Shown here in pieces: positions 14,783 through 23,804 of a DNA stretch of 38,579 nt (positions are counted from its first letter, which is position 1; every line of letters begins with the position of its first letter). A program made the position numbers and the translations under genes. Below the pieces are notes generated by a model. That model did no database searches. It was given only the letters and a program-made list of their open reading frames with translations, and was not told the DNA's origin. Source of the stretch: Bifidobacterium saguinibicoloris (GTDB lineage Bacteria; Actinomycetota; Actinomycetes; Actinomycetales; Bifidobacteriaceae); NCBI RefSeq assembly GCF_019331725.1, contig NZ_JAHBBF010000020.1, forward strand, positions 1-38,579, read 5' to 3'.

Positions 14783-16408
14783 ATGTCCACCACGACTTCG
14801 CCGCTGAGCCTCGCCTCCGTGGCCAAGCTGCTGGAAGAACACCATCTGCTGCGCGAGATCGTCGCCGGCGACCATTGGACCATCGACGCCGACACGGTGC
14901 CCGGCGCCCACGATCCGATCCCGTCCATCACCTACGACACCCGCGAGGTGAAACCCGGATCGCTGCTGTTCATCAAGGGACGGTTCAAGCCCGAATTCCT
15001 CGACGGCATCGACGACAAGGGACTCGCCGTGTACGTGGCCGAGACCGAATACTCCGACCGCACGAAGGCGCCCGGCCTCATCGTGGACAACGTACACCGG
15101 GCCATGAGCCTCATCGCCGCCGAATACTTCGGACACCCGGAACGCGAACTCACCATGGTGGGCATCACCGGCACCAAGGGCAAGACCACCACCGACTACT
15201 ACACGCACGCCATCCTCAACGCGTACACGCACGGCCACGCCGCCATGATGAGCTCCATCGCCGTGTGCCTCGACGGCAAGACCTTCGAGCCCTCGAAGCT
15301 CACCACGCCGGAGCCGCTGGACGCGTTCCGCATGCTGCGCGAGGCCGCGGACAACGGCATGACGCATCTGGTCATGGAGATCAGCTCCCAGGCGTACAAG
15401 ATCCAGCGCATCTACGGGCTCACGTTCGACGTGGGCGCGTTCCTCAACATCTCCCCCGACCACATCAGCCCCATCGAACACCCCACGTTCGAGGACTACT
15501 TCCACTGCAAGAGGCAGATCATCGCGAACTCCCGCGCCATGGTGATCGGCGCCGACTCCGCCCACATCGGCCTGCTGCGCGAGGACGCCGCCGCCCACGG
15601 CGCGCCCGTCACCACGTTCGCCATGCACGATCCGGCCGCGGGCCTGCACACGCCGGCCGACGTGGTCGTGGCCGCCGACCCGCGCCGCAAGACCGGGTTC
15701 ATCGCCGCCTGCGGCGACGAGGCGCGCCCGTTCGAGCTCGACATGCTCGGCGAATTCAACTTCCTCAACGCCGCCGCGGCCATCGCCATCGCCATGAAGG
15801 CCGGCGTGCCGTTCGACAGCGACGCGCTCGCCGCGATCGAGCACGTGCAGGTGCCGGGCCGCATGGAACGCTTCATCGGCGGCGACGACCTGCACGTGTA
15901 CGTGGACTTCGCGCACAACTACATGTCCACCAAGGCGCTCGTCGACGAGATGATCCGCGTGTACGGCGAACGGAACCCGCGCATCACGCTCGTCTCCGGC
16001 ACCACCGGAGGCAAGGCCATCGACCGCCGCGAAGGCATCGTCAAGGGCGCGCTGGGCCGCGCCGAATCGTTCATCTTCACGCTCGACGACCCGAACTTCG
16101 AGGACCCACGCAAGATCTGCGAGGAGATGGCCTCGTTCGTGCCGGACGACGGCAAGCAGACCGTGCAGATCATCGTGCCGCGTGAGGAGGCCATCGTGAC
16201 CGCCATCGCACAGGCGAAGGAGTCCACCGAACACGACGGACGCTTCAACATCGTCCTCGTCATCGGCAAGGGCCATGAAACCCGCAACATCATCAACGGC
16301 AAGCACGTCTGGTGGCCGGGCGACGCCGTCATCGTGCGCCGCGAACTCGGCCTGGACGACGCGTCGTCGCAGACCGCATCGCAGACCACGCAGCAGCCGC
16401 AGGCGTGA
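14783..16408 (+). CDS. murE: UDP-MurNAc-tripeptide synthetase (MurE), DDPN type
   Basis: A 541-residue MurE. MVGITGTKGKTTTDYY is the ATP loop, NISPDHISPIEHPTFEDY with HCKRQ the metal/carbamoyl-Lys region, and LVIGKGHET the C-terminal signature. The specificity motif at 435-438 is DDPN. Published comparisons link DNPR to meso-diaminopimelate and D(D/N)P(N/A) to L-Lys-type enzymes, so addition of L-Lys or L-Orn is expected, in agreement with Lys/Orn peptidoglycan in bifidobacteria. GGGAGAG lies before ATG 14783. It sits 118 bp after its paralogue, from which it probably arose by tandem duplication or vice versa, and 46 bp before the ATP-grasp ligase. Whether this is the only essential MurE of the genome cannot be judged from one window. 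Confidence 0.88.
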   Translation: MSTTTSPLSLASVAKLLEEHHLLREIVAGDHWTIDADTVPGAHDPIPSITYDTREVKPGSLLFIKGRFKPEFLDGIDDKGLAVYVAETEYSDRTKAPGLIVDNVHRAMSLIAAEYFGHPERELTMVGITGTKGKTTTDYYTHAILNAYTHGHAAMMSSIAVCLDGKTFEPSKLTTPEPLDAFRMLREAADNGMTHLVMEISSQAYKIQRIYGLTFDVGAFLNISPDHISPIEHPTFEDYFHCKRQIIANSRAMVIGADSAHIGLLREDAAAHGAPVTTFAMHDPAAGLHTPADVVVAADPRRKTGFIAACGDEARPFELDMLGEFNFLNAAAAIAIAMKAGVPFDSDALAAIEHVQVPGRMERFIGGDDLHVYVDFAHNYMSTKALVDEMIRVYGERNPRITLVSGTTGGKAIDRREGIVKGALGRAESFIFTLDDPNFEDPRKICEEMASFVPDDGKQTVQIIVPREEAIVTAIAQAKESTEHDGRFNIVLVIGKGHETRNIINGKHVWWPGDAVIVRRELGLDDASSQTASQTTQQPQA

Positions 16409-16454
16409 CGGCCGACACAGCACCGGCACAACGCATCAGTACAATGAGGCAACC

Positions 16455-17708
16455 ATGAACCCACATACGCTCATCAAATCCGAACGGGACGTGTCCACCT
16501 ACCTGCAGCCGGTCGTGCTCGGCGCGGACACGCTCTCCTACTCCTACGCCCGCTGCTTCCACGAGGCGTACGGCGTCAACAGCATCGTGATCGGCACCGC
16601 CGACCAGAAGTTCGTCTCCTCCAGCCGCTTCGTCGACTACCGCATGGTGCCGCACGCGGACCAGGAGGCCACCATGCTCGACTACCTCGACACGCTCGGC
16701 CGCGAGCTCGAAGGCAAGAAGGTGCCGATCCTCGTCGGCTGCGGCGACTGGTACGCGCGCATCTTCTCCCAGAACAAGCAGCGTCTCGAACGCTACTTCG
16801 TCGTGCCGTACATCGACTTCGACCTGCTGGACCGCATCACGCAGAAGGGCGAGTTCTACCGCATCTGCGAGAAGCTCGGCATCCCCTACCCCAAGACGTG
16901 GAGCTTCGACTGCTCCGACCCGAACGTGAGGATCCCGGTGGACGAGTTCACCTACCCGGTCATCGCCAAGCCCTCGAACTCGGCGCGCTACCACTACGCC
17001 GAATTCCCCGGCAAGGAGAAGGTCTTCACCATCGAGACCCCTGAGAAGCTCGAATACGTGTTCACCGAACTCCAGAAGTCCGTGTACGACAAGGACCTCA
17101 TCGTCCAGGACTGCGTGCCCGGCGACGATGCGCACCTCAGGTCCATCACCTGCTTCTCCGACAAGGACGGCAACGTGCTGGTCTCCTGCATCGGGCAGGT
17201 GCTCCTGCAGGACCACCACCCCACCGCCATCGGCAACCCGGTGTGCATCATCGACGACAAGCAGCCCGACGTGGTGGCCCAAGCGGCGAAGTTCCTCAAG
17301 GAGACCCACTACGAGGGCTTCTCCAACTTCGACGCGAAATACGACGAACGCGACGGCACCTACAAGTTCTTCGAGGTGAACACGCGTCCCGGACGCAACA
17401 CCTACTACCTGACGCTCGCCGGCGTGAACTTCGTCACCCTGTTCGTCGACCACTATGTGCTCGGCAAGACCATCGAGCCGCGCGTGGCCGACAAGGACTT
17501 CCTCTTCCAGATGGTGCCGAAGTCCGTCATCAAGCGCTACGTGGCCGAGCCGGAACGCTCCCGCGCGCTCACCCGCATCAAGGCCGGCGACGCCGGATGC
17601 CCGCTGTTCTACCGCAAGGACACGCTCGCGCACCTGTTCTGGTCGGCGATCAACTACTTCCACCAGATCACCAAGTTCCGCAAGTACCTCGGCAAGCCGC
17701 AGCACTGA
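16455..17708 (+). CDS. ATP-grasp carboxylate-amine ligase, probable peptidoglycan-bridge enzyme
   Basis: A 417-residue ATP-grasp protein. An N-terminal domain (VVLGADTLSYSYARCFHEAY) is followed by KGEFYRICEKLGIPYPKTW, the start of the ATP-grasp fold. FTYPVIAKPSNSARYHY holds the ATP-binding Lys. VQDCVPGDDAHLRSITCF and FFEVNTRPG follow, with the Mg-binding Glu 307 and Asn 309. Its plan resembles enterococcal D-aspartate ligase, which attaches D-Asp to the Lys side chain of the wall precursor. Lying 46 bp after MurE, it may add the first bridge residue to Lys or Orn; the residue added is unknown. ATG at 16455 has only a modest ribosome site (GAGG), so it may be coupled to murE. Confidence 0.8.
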   Translation: MNPHTLIKSERDVSTYLQPVVLGADTLSYSYARCFHEAYGVNSIVIGTADQKFVSSSRFVDYRMVPHADQEATMLDYLDTLGRELEGKKVPILVGCGDWYARIFSQNKQRLERYFVVPYIDFDLLDRITQKGEFYRICEKLGIPYPKTWSFDCSDPNVRIPVDEFTYPVIAKPSNSARYHYAEFPGKEKVFTIETPEKLEYVFTELQKSVYDKDLIVQDCVPGDDAHLRSITCFSDKDGNVLVSCIGQVLLQDHHPTAIGNPVCIIDDKQPDVVAQAAKFLKETHYEGFSNFDAKYDERDGTYKFFEVNTRPGRNTYYLTLAGVNFVTLFVDHYVLGKTIEPRVADKDFLFQMVPKSVIKRYVAEPERSRALTRIKAGDAGCPLFYRKDTLAHLFWSAINYFHQITKFRKYLGKPQH

Positions 17709-17750
17709 CCGGGCATTCCGCGGTTCACACGCAGCTTCCCCTACACATAA

Positions 17751-17781
17751 AGACGAGGCTTCCGATGAGGAAGCCTCGTCT
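17751..17781. terminator. Bidirectional terminator between the ATP-grasp gene and smc
   Basis: A perfect 13-bp stem (17751-17763 with 17769-17781) has a 5-nt loop. It lies in the convergent gap, ending 2 bp before the smc stop codon on the other strand. Confidence 0.85.
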
Positions 17782-17783
17782 CG

Positions 17784-20700
17784 TCATCGGCGCAGTTTCT
17801 GGCTCACCACGGCGGTGACGCCGTCGGCGCGCATCGTGACGCCGTAGAGCGCGTCGGCGATCGCCATGGTGCGCTGCTGGTGGGTGATGACGATGAGCTG
17901 GGCGTGCTCGCGCAGCCCTTCGATCGCGTCGAGCAGACGCGTGAGGTTCACGTCGTCGAGCGCGGCCTCCACCTCGTCCATCACGTAGAACGGGCTGGGA
18001 CGCGCGGTGAAGATCGCGAACAGCAGGGCCAACGCGGTCAGGGAGCGTTCGCCGCCGGACAGCAGGCTCAGCTGCTTCACGCGTTTGCCCGCCGGGCTCG
18101 CCTCGACGATCACGCCGGTGGAGAGCATGTCGTCCGGGTTCTCGAGCCGCAGCCGGCCGGTGCCGCCCGGGAACAGGGTGGCGAACACCTGTTCGAACGC
18201 CTTGGCGGTGTCTTCGAACGCGGTGCGGAACACGTCCACCATGGTGGCGTCGAGGTCCTTGACGAGACGCATGAGGTCCTCACGCGAACGCATGATGTCG
18301 TCGCGCTGGTCGTTGAGGTATTTGTTGCGCGCGGTAAGCGCCTCGTATTCCTCGGTGGCCAGCGGGTTCACCTTGCCAAGTCTGGCGAGGTCGCGCTGCG
18401 CCTTCTCCAGCCGTTTGGTCTGCTCCTCGCGCACGTAGGGCACGGTCCGGTATGCGGTCGCGTCCGCAGGCGCATCCGCGTCCGGTCGTTTCGCGGTCTC
18501 CCCGTCCGACGTCTTCTCTTCCGGTTCCGTTTCGGGCTCCGTCTCCGCTTCCGTCTCCAGCGGGATCGGGTTGCCGTCGTCGTCCAGCACCGGCACCGGC
18601 TTGTCCGGTCCGTAGGATTCGACGAGCGCGTCCACGTCCATGCCGAGCTCGTCGCCCGCTTTGCGGACGACTTGTTCGTATTCGGCGGCGATACGCTCCC
18701 GTTCCACGTCGAGCGCATGCTCACGCCCGGACAGCTCCCCCACGGTTGGTTCGACGGCGGCGCGGCGCGTGCGCAGCGTCCTGAGTTCCTCGTCATGGCC
18801 GGAGAGCTCCGACCGGAGTCGTTCGCGTTCCTCCACGGTCTTCGAGATGGCCTCTTCGACCATGTGCGACGCCGCGCGCGCGTCCGCGGCGACGGCCACG
18901 GCCCGGGCCGCCTGGTCGCGAAGCCGCGCGTTCGATTCCTCGATGCGGGCGCGCCGCTCCCTCGCCTCCTTCGCGTTGCCGCGAAGCAGCGCCGCCTGCC
19001 TGCGCAATGATTCGGCCTTCCGGTCCGCTTCGGTCCACGCGATCTTCGTGGCGACCTCCTGGTCGCGCGCGGTGGACAGCGCCGTTTCAAGCTCGCGTTC
19101 CCGTGCGGACAGCTCGTCGGGGTCGGTGTCGCCGTGTTCGGCGTGTTCGGCCGCGTGCAGCGACTGCCGAAGGTCGGCGAGTTTGCCGCGATGCGTGTCG
19201 ACGTCCTCCTTCGCCTTGGCGAGACGTTCGTCGAACTGTCCGAGTCGCCGTTCGGCGTCGTCGACGCGACGCCGCGCATCCTTGAGGGCCTTCGCCGCCT
19301 GTTCGGCCTTGAGACGCGCCTCGGTGCGTCTGCGGGAGGCTTCGTCAACCTGCCGCGCGGCTTGGTCGCACGCGGTCTTTGCCGCGGCGACGTCGGCGTC
19401 CGCCTGCACGGCCTGCCGTTCGAGCGCGGCGACGTCGTGCAGCGCCTTGTCGCGTCGGGCGGCGAGCGATAGATCGCTTTGCGTCGTCACGGAACCGCCC
19501 ACGGCGGCGACCGACGCCGTGAACAGCTCCCCCGCATGGGTGGCCGCGCGCGCGGCGAGCCGTTCGGTCACGATGCGCTGCGCCTCGTCGGCGGTGTCCG
19601 CGACGGCGGTGTCCGCGACGAGCGTGCGCACCGTCGCCGCGACGCGGGCCGCCTGCACGGCGTCGGCGGCGTCGGGGTTCGCGTCGACGTACGTCGACAG
19701 CATGGCGACGTCGCCGTTTCCGGCACCGTCGACGGATGCGTCGCCCGCCGACGTGACGTCCCCGTCGTCGGAGACTTCGGCTGCGTCACCGGTTCCGTCC
19801 AATCGGACGACGACGGCCTGGCCGAGACGCTCCTCGCGGGCGTGTTCCAACGCGTGCAGCATGTTGCTCGCCTCCGGCACGACGACGGCGTTCGCGTAGA
19901 CGCCGAGCGCTCTGGCGACGGCCTCCTCCCAGCCGTCACGCACGTGGATGAAGTCGGCGAGGCGTCCGAGCGCGCAGGTGTCGTCGTCCGCTTCGAGCAT
20001 GCCGGATGCGTTGCGGCCGGACAGCGTGTCCTGCAGCGCGTCGGCCTTGGCCTTGAGCGAGATGATCTTCGACCGGATGGCCCGTTGCGCGTCGAGGGCC
20101 GCGTTCAGGGCGTCGCGGCGTTCGGCGAGCAGGGACCGTGCCTCGTCGAGTTCCCGTCCGTCGTCCGGAACCGTTTCGGCTTCGTCCTGCAGGCGCAGCC
20201 GTTGCGCGCGCGCCTCCTCGAGCTGCCCGCGGAACGCCGCACGCTGGTCGTTCAGGTCCGCGATGCGGCGTTCCTCCGATTGCACAGCCGTTTCCTCACG
20301 TGCTACGAGCTCACGCAGGCGTGCGATGCGCGCGTCCCGTTCGCGGGTCGTTCTGCGCAGTTCGGCGAGCGTCTGCCGGATGGACGCCAGACGTTTCTCG
20401 TCGCCGGCGCGCCGTTCGGTGGCCTGGTCGAGCGCGAGTCTCATGTCGTTCGCCGTGGCCGTCTGCGTTGCGGTCTGTCGTTCGAGTTCGGCGGCGCGGT
20501 TGTCGAGCAGGTCCGGGTCCTCACCGGGGTTCGTCACGACGCGGCCGAGCAGGGAGCGTCCGCGCTCGTCGGCGATCGAGGCGAGCGAATCGAACCGTTC
20601 GCGCAGCTGGCTGAGCGAGCGCCACGTCTGGTTGACCTTGTCGATGGCCGGATTGGATCTGCCGACCTGCGTTTCCACCTGTTCGATGCGGATGTTGGTC

Positions 20701-21491
20701 TGGGCGAGCTCCCGTCGCGCCTTGGCGAGGTCGCCTCTCACAGCGGCGAGTTCGGCGCGGTTGCGGTCGCGACGCCGCATGGCGTCGACGGCGTCGTCGG
20801 CGTAGATGCGGGACCGTGCGTCGCGCAGCGAGACCTGGATGGCGTCGGCCCGCCGGGAGATGCGGGCCTGCCTGCCGAGCGGGCCGAGCTGGCGGCGGAT
20901 CTCCCCGAGCAAATCGTCCAGGCGTTCGAGGTTGGTCTGCGTGTTGGCGAGCTTGCGCTGCGCCCGCTCCTTGCGCTTGCGGTGCTTGAGGATGCCTGCG
21001 GCCTCCTCGATGAACGCGCGGTGTCCGGCGGGGTCGGCCCTGAGGATCGAGTCGAGCCTGCCCTGACCGACGATCACGTGCATCTGCTGGCCGAGACCCG
21101 TGTCGCTCAGCAGCTCCTGGATGTCGAGCAGACGGCAGGGGCTGCCGTTGATCGCGTATTCGGAGCCGCCGTTGCGGAAGATGGTGCGGGATATGGTGAC
21201 TTCCGTGTAGTCGATGTCGAGCGCGCGGTCGGTGTTGTCGATGGTGAGCGACACCTGCGCGCGGCCGAGCGGCGGCCGGGAGGATGTGCCCGCGAAGATC
21301 ACGTCCTCCATGTTGGAGCCGCGCAGGTTCCTGGCGCCCTGCTCGCCCATCACCCAGGTCAGGGCGTCCACGATGTTCGATTTGCCGGACCCGTTCGGTC
21401 CGACCACGGCGGTGATGCCGGGTTCGAAGCGCAACATGGTGGCGGATGCGAACGATTTGAATCCGCGGAGCGTCAGTTCCTTGAGATACAC
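17784..21491 (-). CDS. smc: Chromosome segregation protein SMC
   Basis: A 1235-residue SMC ATPase that, with ScpA/ScpB, compacts and aligns the chromosome. Walker A GPNGSGKSN is at 31-39, followed by two long coiled-coil arms. The hinge lies about halfway along (EEAVARALGVYANAVVV to ELFTASVAAVGGSVTT). The C-terminal head carries the signature LSLLSGGERSLTALALL and Walker B FYVMDEVEAALDD. GTG at 21491 is preferred over ATG 21584: it gives the normal start YLKELTLRGFKSFA, has GGAGG 11 bp upstream and avoids a 71-bp overlap with folC. Oddities are a Gly/Asp-rich insert in the hinge (around DGTGDAAEVSDDGDVTSAGD) and an acidic low-complexity insert near the C-terminal head (around ETEAETEPETEPEEKTSDGE). 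Confidence 0.97.
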   Translation of the reverse strand: MYLKELTLRGFKSFASATMLRFEPGITAVVGPNGSGKSNIVDALTWVMGEQGARNLRGSNMEDVIFAGTSSRPPLGRAQVSLTIDNTDRALDIDYTEVTISRTIFRNGGSEYAINGSPCRLLDIQELLSDTGLGQQMHVIVGQGRLDSILRADPAGHRAFIEEAAGILKHRKRKERAQRKLANTQTNLERLDDLLGEIRRQLGPLGRQARISRRADAIQVSLRDARSRIYADDAVDAMRRRDRNRAELAAVRGDLAKARRELAQTNIRIEQVETQVGRSNPAIDKVNQTWRSLSQLRERFDSLASIADERGRSLLGRVVTNPGEDPDLLDNRAAELERQTATQTATANDMRLALDQATERRAGDEKRLASIRQTLAELRRTTRERDARIARLRELVAREETAVQSEERRIADLNDQRAAFRGQLEEARAQRLRLQDEAETVPDDGRELDEARSLLAERRDALNAALDAQRAIRSKIISLKAKADALQDTLSGRNASGMLEADDDTCALGRLADFIHVRDGWEEAVARALGVYANAVVVPEASNMLHALEHAREERLGQAVVVRLDGTGDAAEVSDDGDVTSAGDASVDGAGNGDVAMLSTYVDANPDAADAVQAARVAATVRTLVADTAVADTADEAQRIVTERLAARAATHAGELFTASVAAVGGSVTTQSDLSLAARRDKALHDVAALERQAVQADADVAAAKTACDQAARQVDEASRRRTEARLKAEQAAKALKDARRRVDDAERRLGQFDERLAKAKEDVDTHRGKLADLRQSLHAAEHAEHGDTDPDELSARERELETALSTARDQEVATKIAWTEADRKAESLRRQAALLRGNAKEARERRARIEESNARLRDQAARAVAVAADARAASHMVEEAISKTVEERERLRSELSGHDEELRTLRTRRAAVEPTVGELSGREHALDVERERIAAEYEQVVRKAGDELGMDVDALVESYGPDKPVPVLDDDGNPIPLETEAETEPETEPEEKTSDGETAKRPDADAPADATAYRTVPYVREEQTKRLEKAQRDLARLGKVNPLATEEYEALTARNKYLNDQRDDIMRSREDLMRLVKDLDATMVDVFRTAFEDTAKAFEQVFATLFPGGTGRLRLENPDDMLSTGVIVEASPAGKRVKQLSLLSGGERSLTALALLFAIFTARPSPFYVMDEVEAALDDVNLTRLLDAIEGLREHAQLIVITHQQRTMAIADALYGVTMRADGVTAVVSQKLRR

Positions 21492-21513
21492 CTGGCCGTC
21501 GTCCTCCGTCCCG

Positions 21514-23046
21514 TCACTCGACGTCGGCGGCGGGGCCCACGCCGGTTGCGCCGGTTGCGCCGGCGGTTTCGGTGTCGTCGGCATCCTCGACGTCTTCGTC
21601 GTCCTCGCGACGCTCCGGTTCGACGACGGGCTGGTGGATGCCCATGGCCTTCTTCATGACGGGGCTGGCATGCTCCTCGAGCATGGTGCGCGCGTCGCCT
21701 GCGGTGACGAAGCTGCCGCAGATGAGCACGCCGTGACCATAGCCGACGCCGAGGTCGTCGGCCTCGTCGACGAGGTTCACGGCGGTCTGGATGGCGTCCG
21801 GCAGTTCCGGCTCCTTGATGACGCGGTCGCGGCCGAACACCTCGACGGCGATCTTCTCGAGCTCGTCCGCGGGCATGACGCGGTCACGCCAGGAGTTCTC
21901 GGTGACGACCACCTGGCTCAGGATCGGCTCGAGCACGCCGAGGTACTCCTCGACCTGCTTGTCCTCCATCATGGCGATGACTCCGACGAGCTGTTCGAAG
22001 TGGTAGTTCTCCTCGATGGCGGCACGCAGGGATTCGGCGGCGTTCACGTTGTGTCCGCCGTCCACGATGATGGTGGGCGAAGTGCGGATCTGCTCGATGC
22101 GTCCGGGAATCTTCACTCCGGAGAGCGCCTCGGCGACTATGTCACCGTCCAGCGCGCCGGAGACGGGAATGACGGCCTCGCAGGCGGCGAGCGCGGCGAG
22201 CGCGTTGTGCGCCTGGTGTTCGCCGAACTTGGCGATGGGCACTTCCGTGTAGGTGCCGAGCGGCGTGGCGAGCGTGGCGACCTGTCCGCCGACGGCGGGC
22301 ATGCGGCTGACGACCTCCATCTCCTGCCCGTCGCGCACCAGCTTGGCGTGGTTGCGTTCGGCGGCGGCCTCGAGGATGGGCATGACGGCTTCGGCGTGCG
22401 GCTGCGGGCCGATGATGGCGGTGCAGTCCGGCTTGATGATGCCGGCCTTCTCGGTGGCGATCTGCTCGACGGTGTCGCCGAGCCACTTCATGTGGTCCAT
22501 GTCGACGGGGCCGATGATGGCGGCGTCGGCGTCGAGCACGTTGGTGGCGTCCCATGCGCCGCCCATGCCGACCTCCACGACGGCCACGTCGACGGGCGCG
22601 TCGGCGAACTTCCAGATGGCCATGGCGGTGAGCACCTCGAAGAAGCTCATGCGCGGCTTGCCCTGTTCGGTCATCTTCGCGTCGACCATGGCGACGAGGT
22701 CCTTGATCTGGTCCCATGCATCGATGAAGTCATCGTCGGACAGCTGCTGGCCGTCGATGGCGATGCGTTCATTGACCTTCTCCAGATGCGGGGACGTGTA
22801 GAGTCCGGTGCGCATGCCGTAGGCGCGGCAGATGGCCTCGGCCATGCGGGCGGTGGACCCCTTGCCGTTGGTGCCGGTCACGTGGATCACGCGGAACGAC
22901 TCCTCCGGGTGTCCCAGCAGGTCGAGCATGAGGTTCATGCGGTCCAGGTCGAGGTTGGTGGTGTTGTGTTCGGGGGGACGGCTCATGATGTCCAGTTCGA
23001 CGTCCCTGATCGATTCGTTGTTCCTGTTCGGATGCTCGAATGACAT
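21514..23046 (-). CDS. folC: Folylpolyglutamate synthase / dihydrofolate synthase
   Basis: A 510-residue Mur-ligase-superfamily enzyme that adds glutamate to folates (and, if bifunctional, to dihydropteroate). Signatures are HVTGTNGKGSTARM (ATP loop), GLYTSPHLEKVNERI, VAVVEVGMGGAWDATNVLD and IIGPVDMDHMKWLGDTVEQI with the metal ligands. IIVDGGHNVNAAESLRAAIE belongs to the C-terminal domain. The last 45 residues are an acidic, Ala/Gly/Thr-rich tail not needed for the fold. ATG at 23046 has CAGGAG upstream. It ends 22 bp before the smc start, so the two genes form an operon with smc second. An ATG 20 codons downstream is an alternative start. Confidence 0.93.
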   Translation of the reverse strand: MSFEHPNRNNESIRDVELDIMSRPPEHNTTNLDLDRMNLMLDLLGHPEESFRVIHVTGTNGKGSTARMAEAICRAYGMRTGLYTSPHLEKVNERIAIDGQQLSDDDFIDAWDQIKDLVAMVDAKMTEQGKPRMSFFEVLTAMAIWKFADAPVDVAVVEVGMGGAWDATNVLDADAAIIGPVDMDHMKWLGDTVEQIATEKAGIIKPDCTAIIGPQPHAEAVMPILEAAAERNHAKLVRDGQEMEVVSRMPAVGGQVATLATPLGTYTEVPIAKFGEHQAHNALAALAACEAVIPVSGALDGDIVAEALSGVKIPGRIEQIRTSPTIIVDGGHNVNAAESLRAAIEENYHFEQLVGVIAMMEDKQVEEYLGVLEPILSQVVVTENSWRDRVMPADELEKIAVEVFGRDRVIKEPELPDAIQTAVNLVDEADDLGVGYGHGVLICGSFVTAGDARTMLEEHASPVMKKAMGIHQPVVEPERREDDEDVEDADDTETAGATGATGVGPAADVE

Positions 23047-23387
23047 GGTTCCTGTGCTCCTGCTCGTTCTTCCGTGCCGTTGCCGTGCCGCGGCCGGCAT
23101 GTTCGCCGGGATTCCGTCTACGGTAGTCGGTTTCCCGGGCGGGGTTCCTCCCGCTGGGGGTTCCCGTCCGGGCGATTCCTGTCCGCAGGCGGCCAATCGG
23201 CCCCGCATGCCCACAAACTCCACAATGATAGCCGACCCCCTGCCGTCGTGCGGATTCCCTACGGACGTTCATCGCAGGGCGCACCGGCATCGTGGTCGCG
23301 TCGTTTCGCGCCGGCGGCGTCGTTTGTGTGCCATCGGTATCGCGCACGCGCCATCGGCGTCGTATGTGTGCCATTCACCGGCTGGAG
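23047..23387. other. Gene-free stretch upstream of folC
   Basis: The folC leader and promoter must lie here. TATCAT on the minus strand (23225-23230) is a possible -10 box without a good -35. A 20-bp direct repeat, GGCGTCGT(T/A)TGTGTGCCAT with its flank, occurs near 23315-23334 and 23355-23374. It leads into the larger repeat block that follows. No credible coding region is seen. Confidence 0.5.
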
Positions 23388-23569
23388 ACGACGCTAAGAG
23401 GCCTTCCAGCGTCGGCGCCGCGCCAACCGTGGCATGGAACCGACGCCAAACGCCTTCAAACGTCGCTTTCTGGCCAGCCATGGCACGGTAACGACGCTGA
23501 GCGGCCTCCAGGCGGCGGAACCGTGCCATCCTTGGCCAGGAACCGACGCGAAAGGCATGCCGCCGACGG
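23388..23569. repeat. Degenerate 51-52 bp tandem repeats
   Basis: Three full units (23388-23439, 23440-23490, 23491-23542) and a partial fourth (from 23543) follow head to tail. Each opens with (A/C)CGACGC and a short purine stretch, contains GCC near position 15 and closes with a CCA.CC.TGGC-like block ending in GGAA or GGTA. Unit lengths of 52, 51 and 52 shift the reading frame, so coding is unlikely. The partial unit recurs at 24805-24827 with one mismatch in 23 bases. Confidence 0.7.
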
Positions 23570-23804
23570 TACCCGATACGACCTCGACGGAATCGGCTCA
23601 TTATCGGATACACCGAATCCTGCCTAGGCACGGATGAAAGCCGCCTGAAATCCGGCGGCATCACGGTTATCCACATCCGACGTCTCATCCGCGAATCGGC
23701 TTGATTCCAACGATTTCCGTATCAGACACGCCGGGAGAGAGGGCTCCGACCACATCCGCCGGGAAAACAACATCCGTCATATCGGAATGATCTACGCTCG
23801 AAGC

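Noticed and set aside
14600..16429. 609-codon minus-strand ORF opposite murE
   Set aside because: Shadow of the MurE-like gene. Similar shadows opposite the first paralogue (13066-14931) arise because the two real genes are alike.
21492..21584. ATG at 21584 as smc start
   Set aside because: It would add 31 Pro/Ala/Thr-rich residues overlapping folC by 71 bp. GTG at 21491 gives the standard SMC N-terminus with a ribosome site.
23388..23569. CRISPR array
   Set aside because: Units are adjacent, degenerate and lack unique spacers. No cas genes are near.
23269..23688. 139-codon minus-strand ORF across the tandem repeats
   Set aside because: Repeat units of 52, 51 and 52 bp do not keep the frame. 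There is no ribosome site, and the product is Arg-rich without a recognisable fold.
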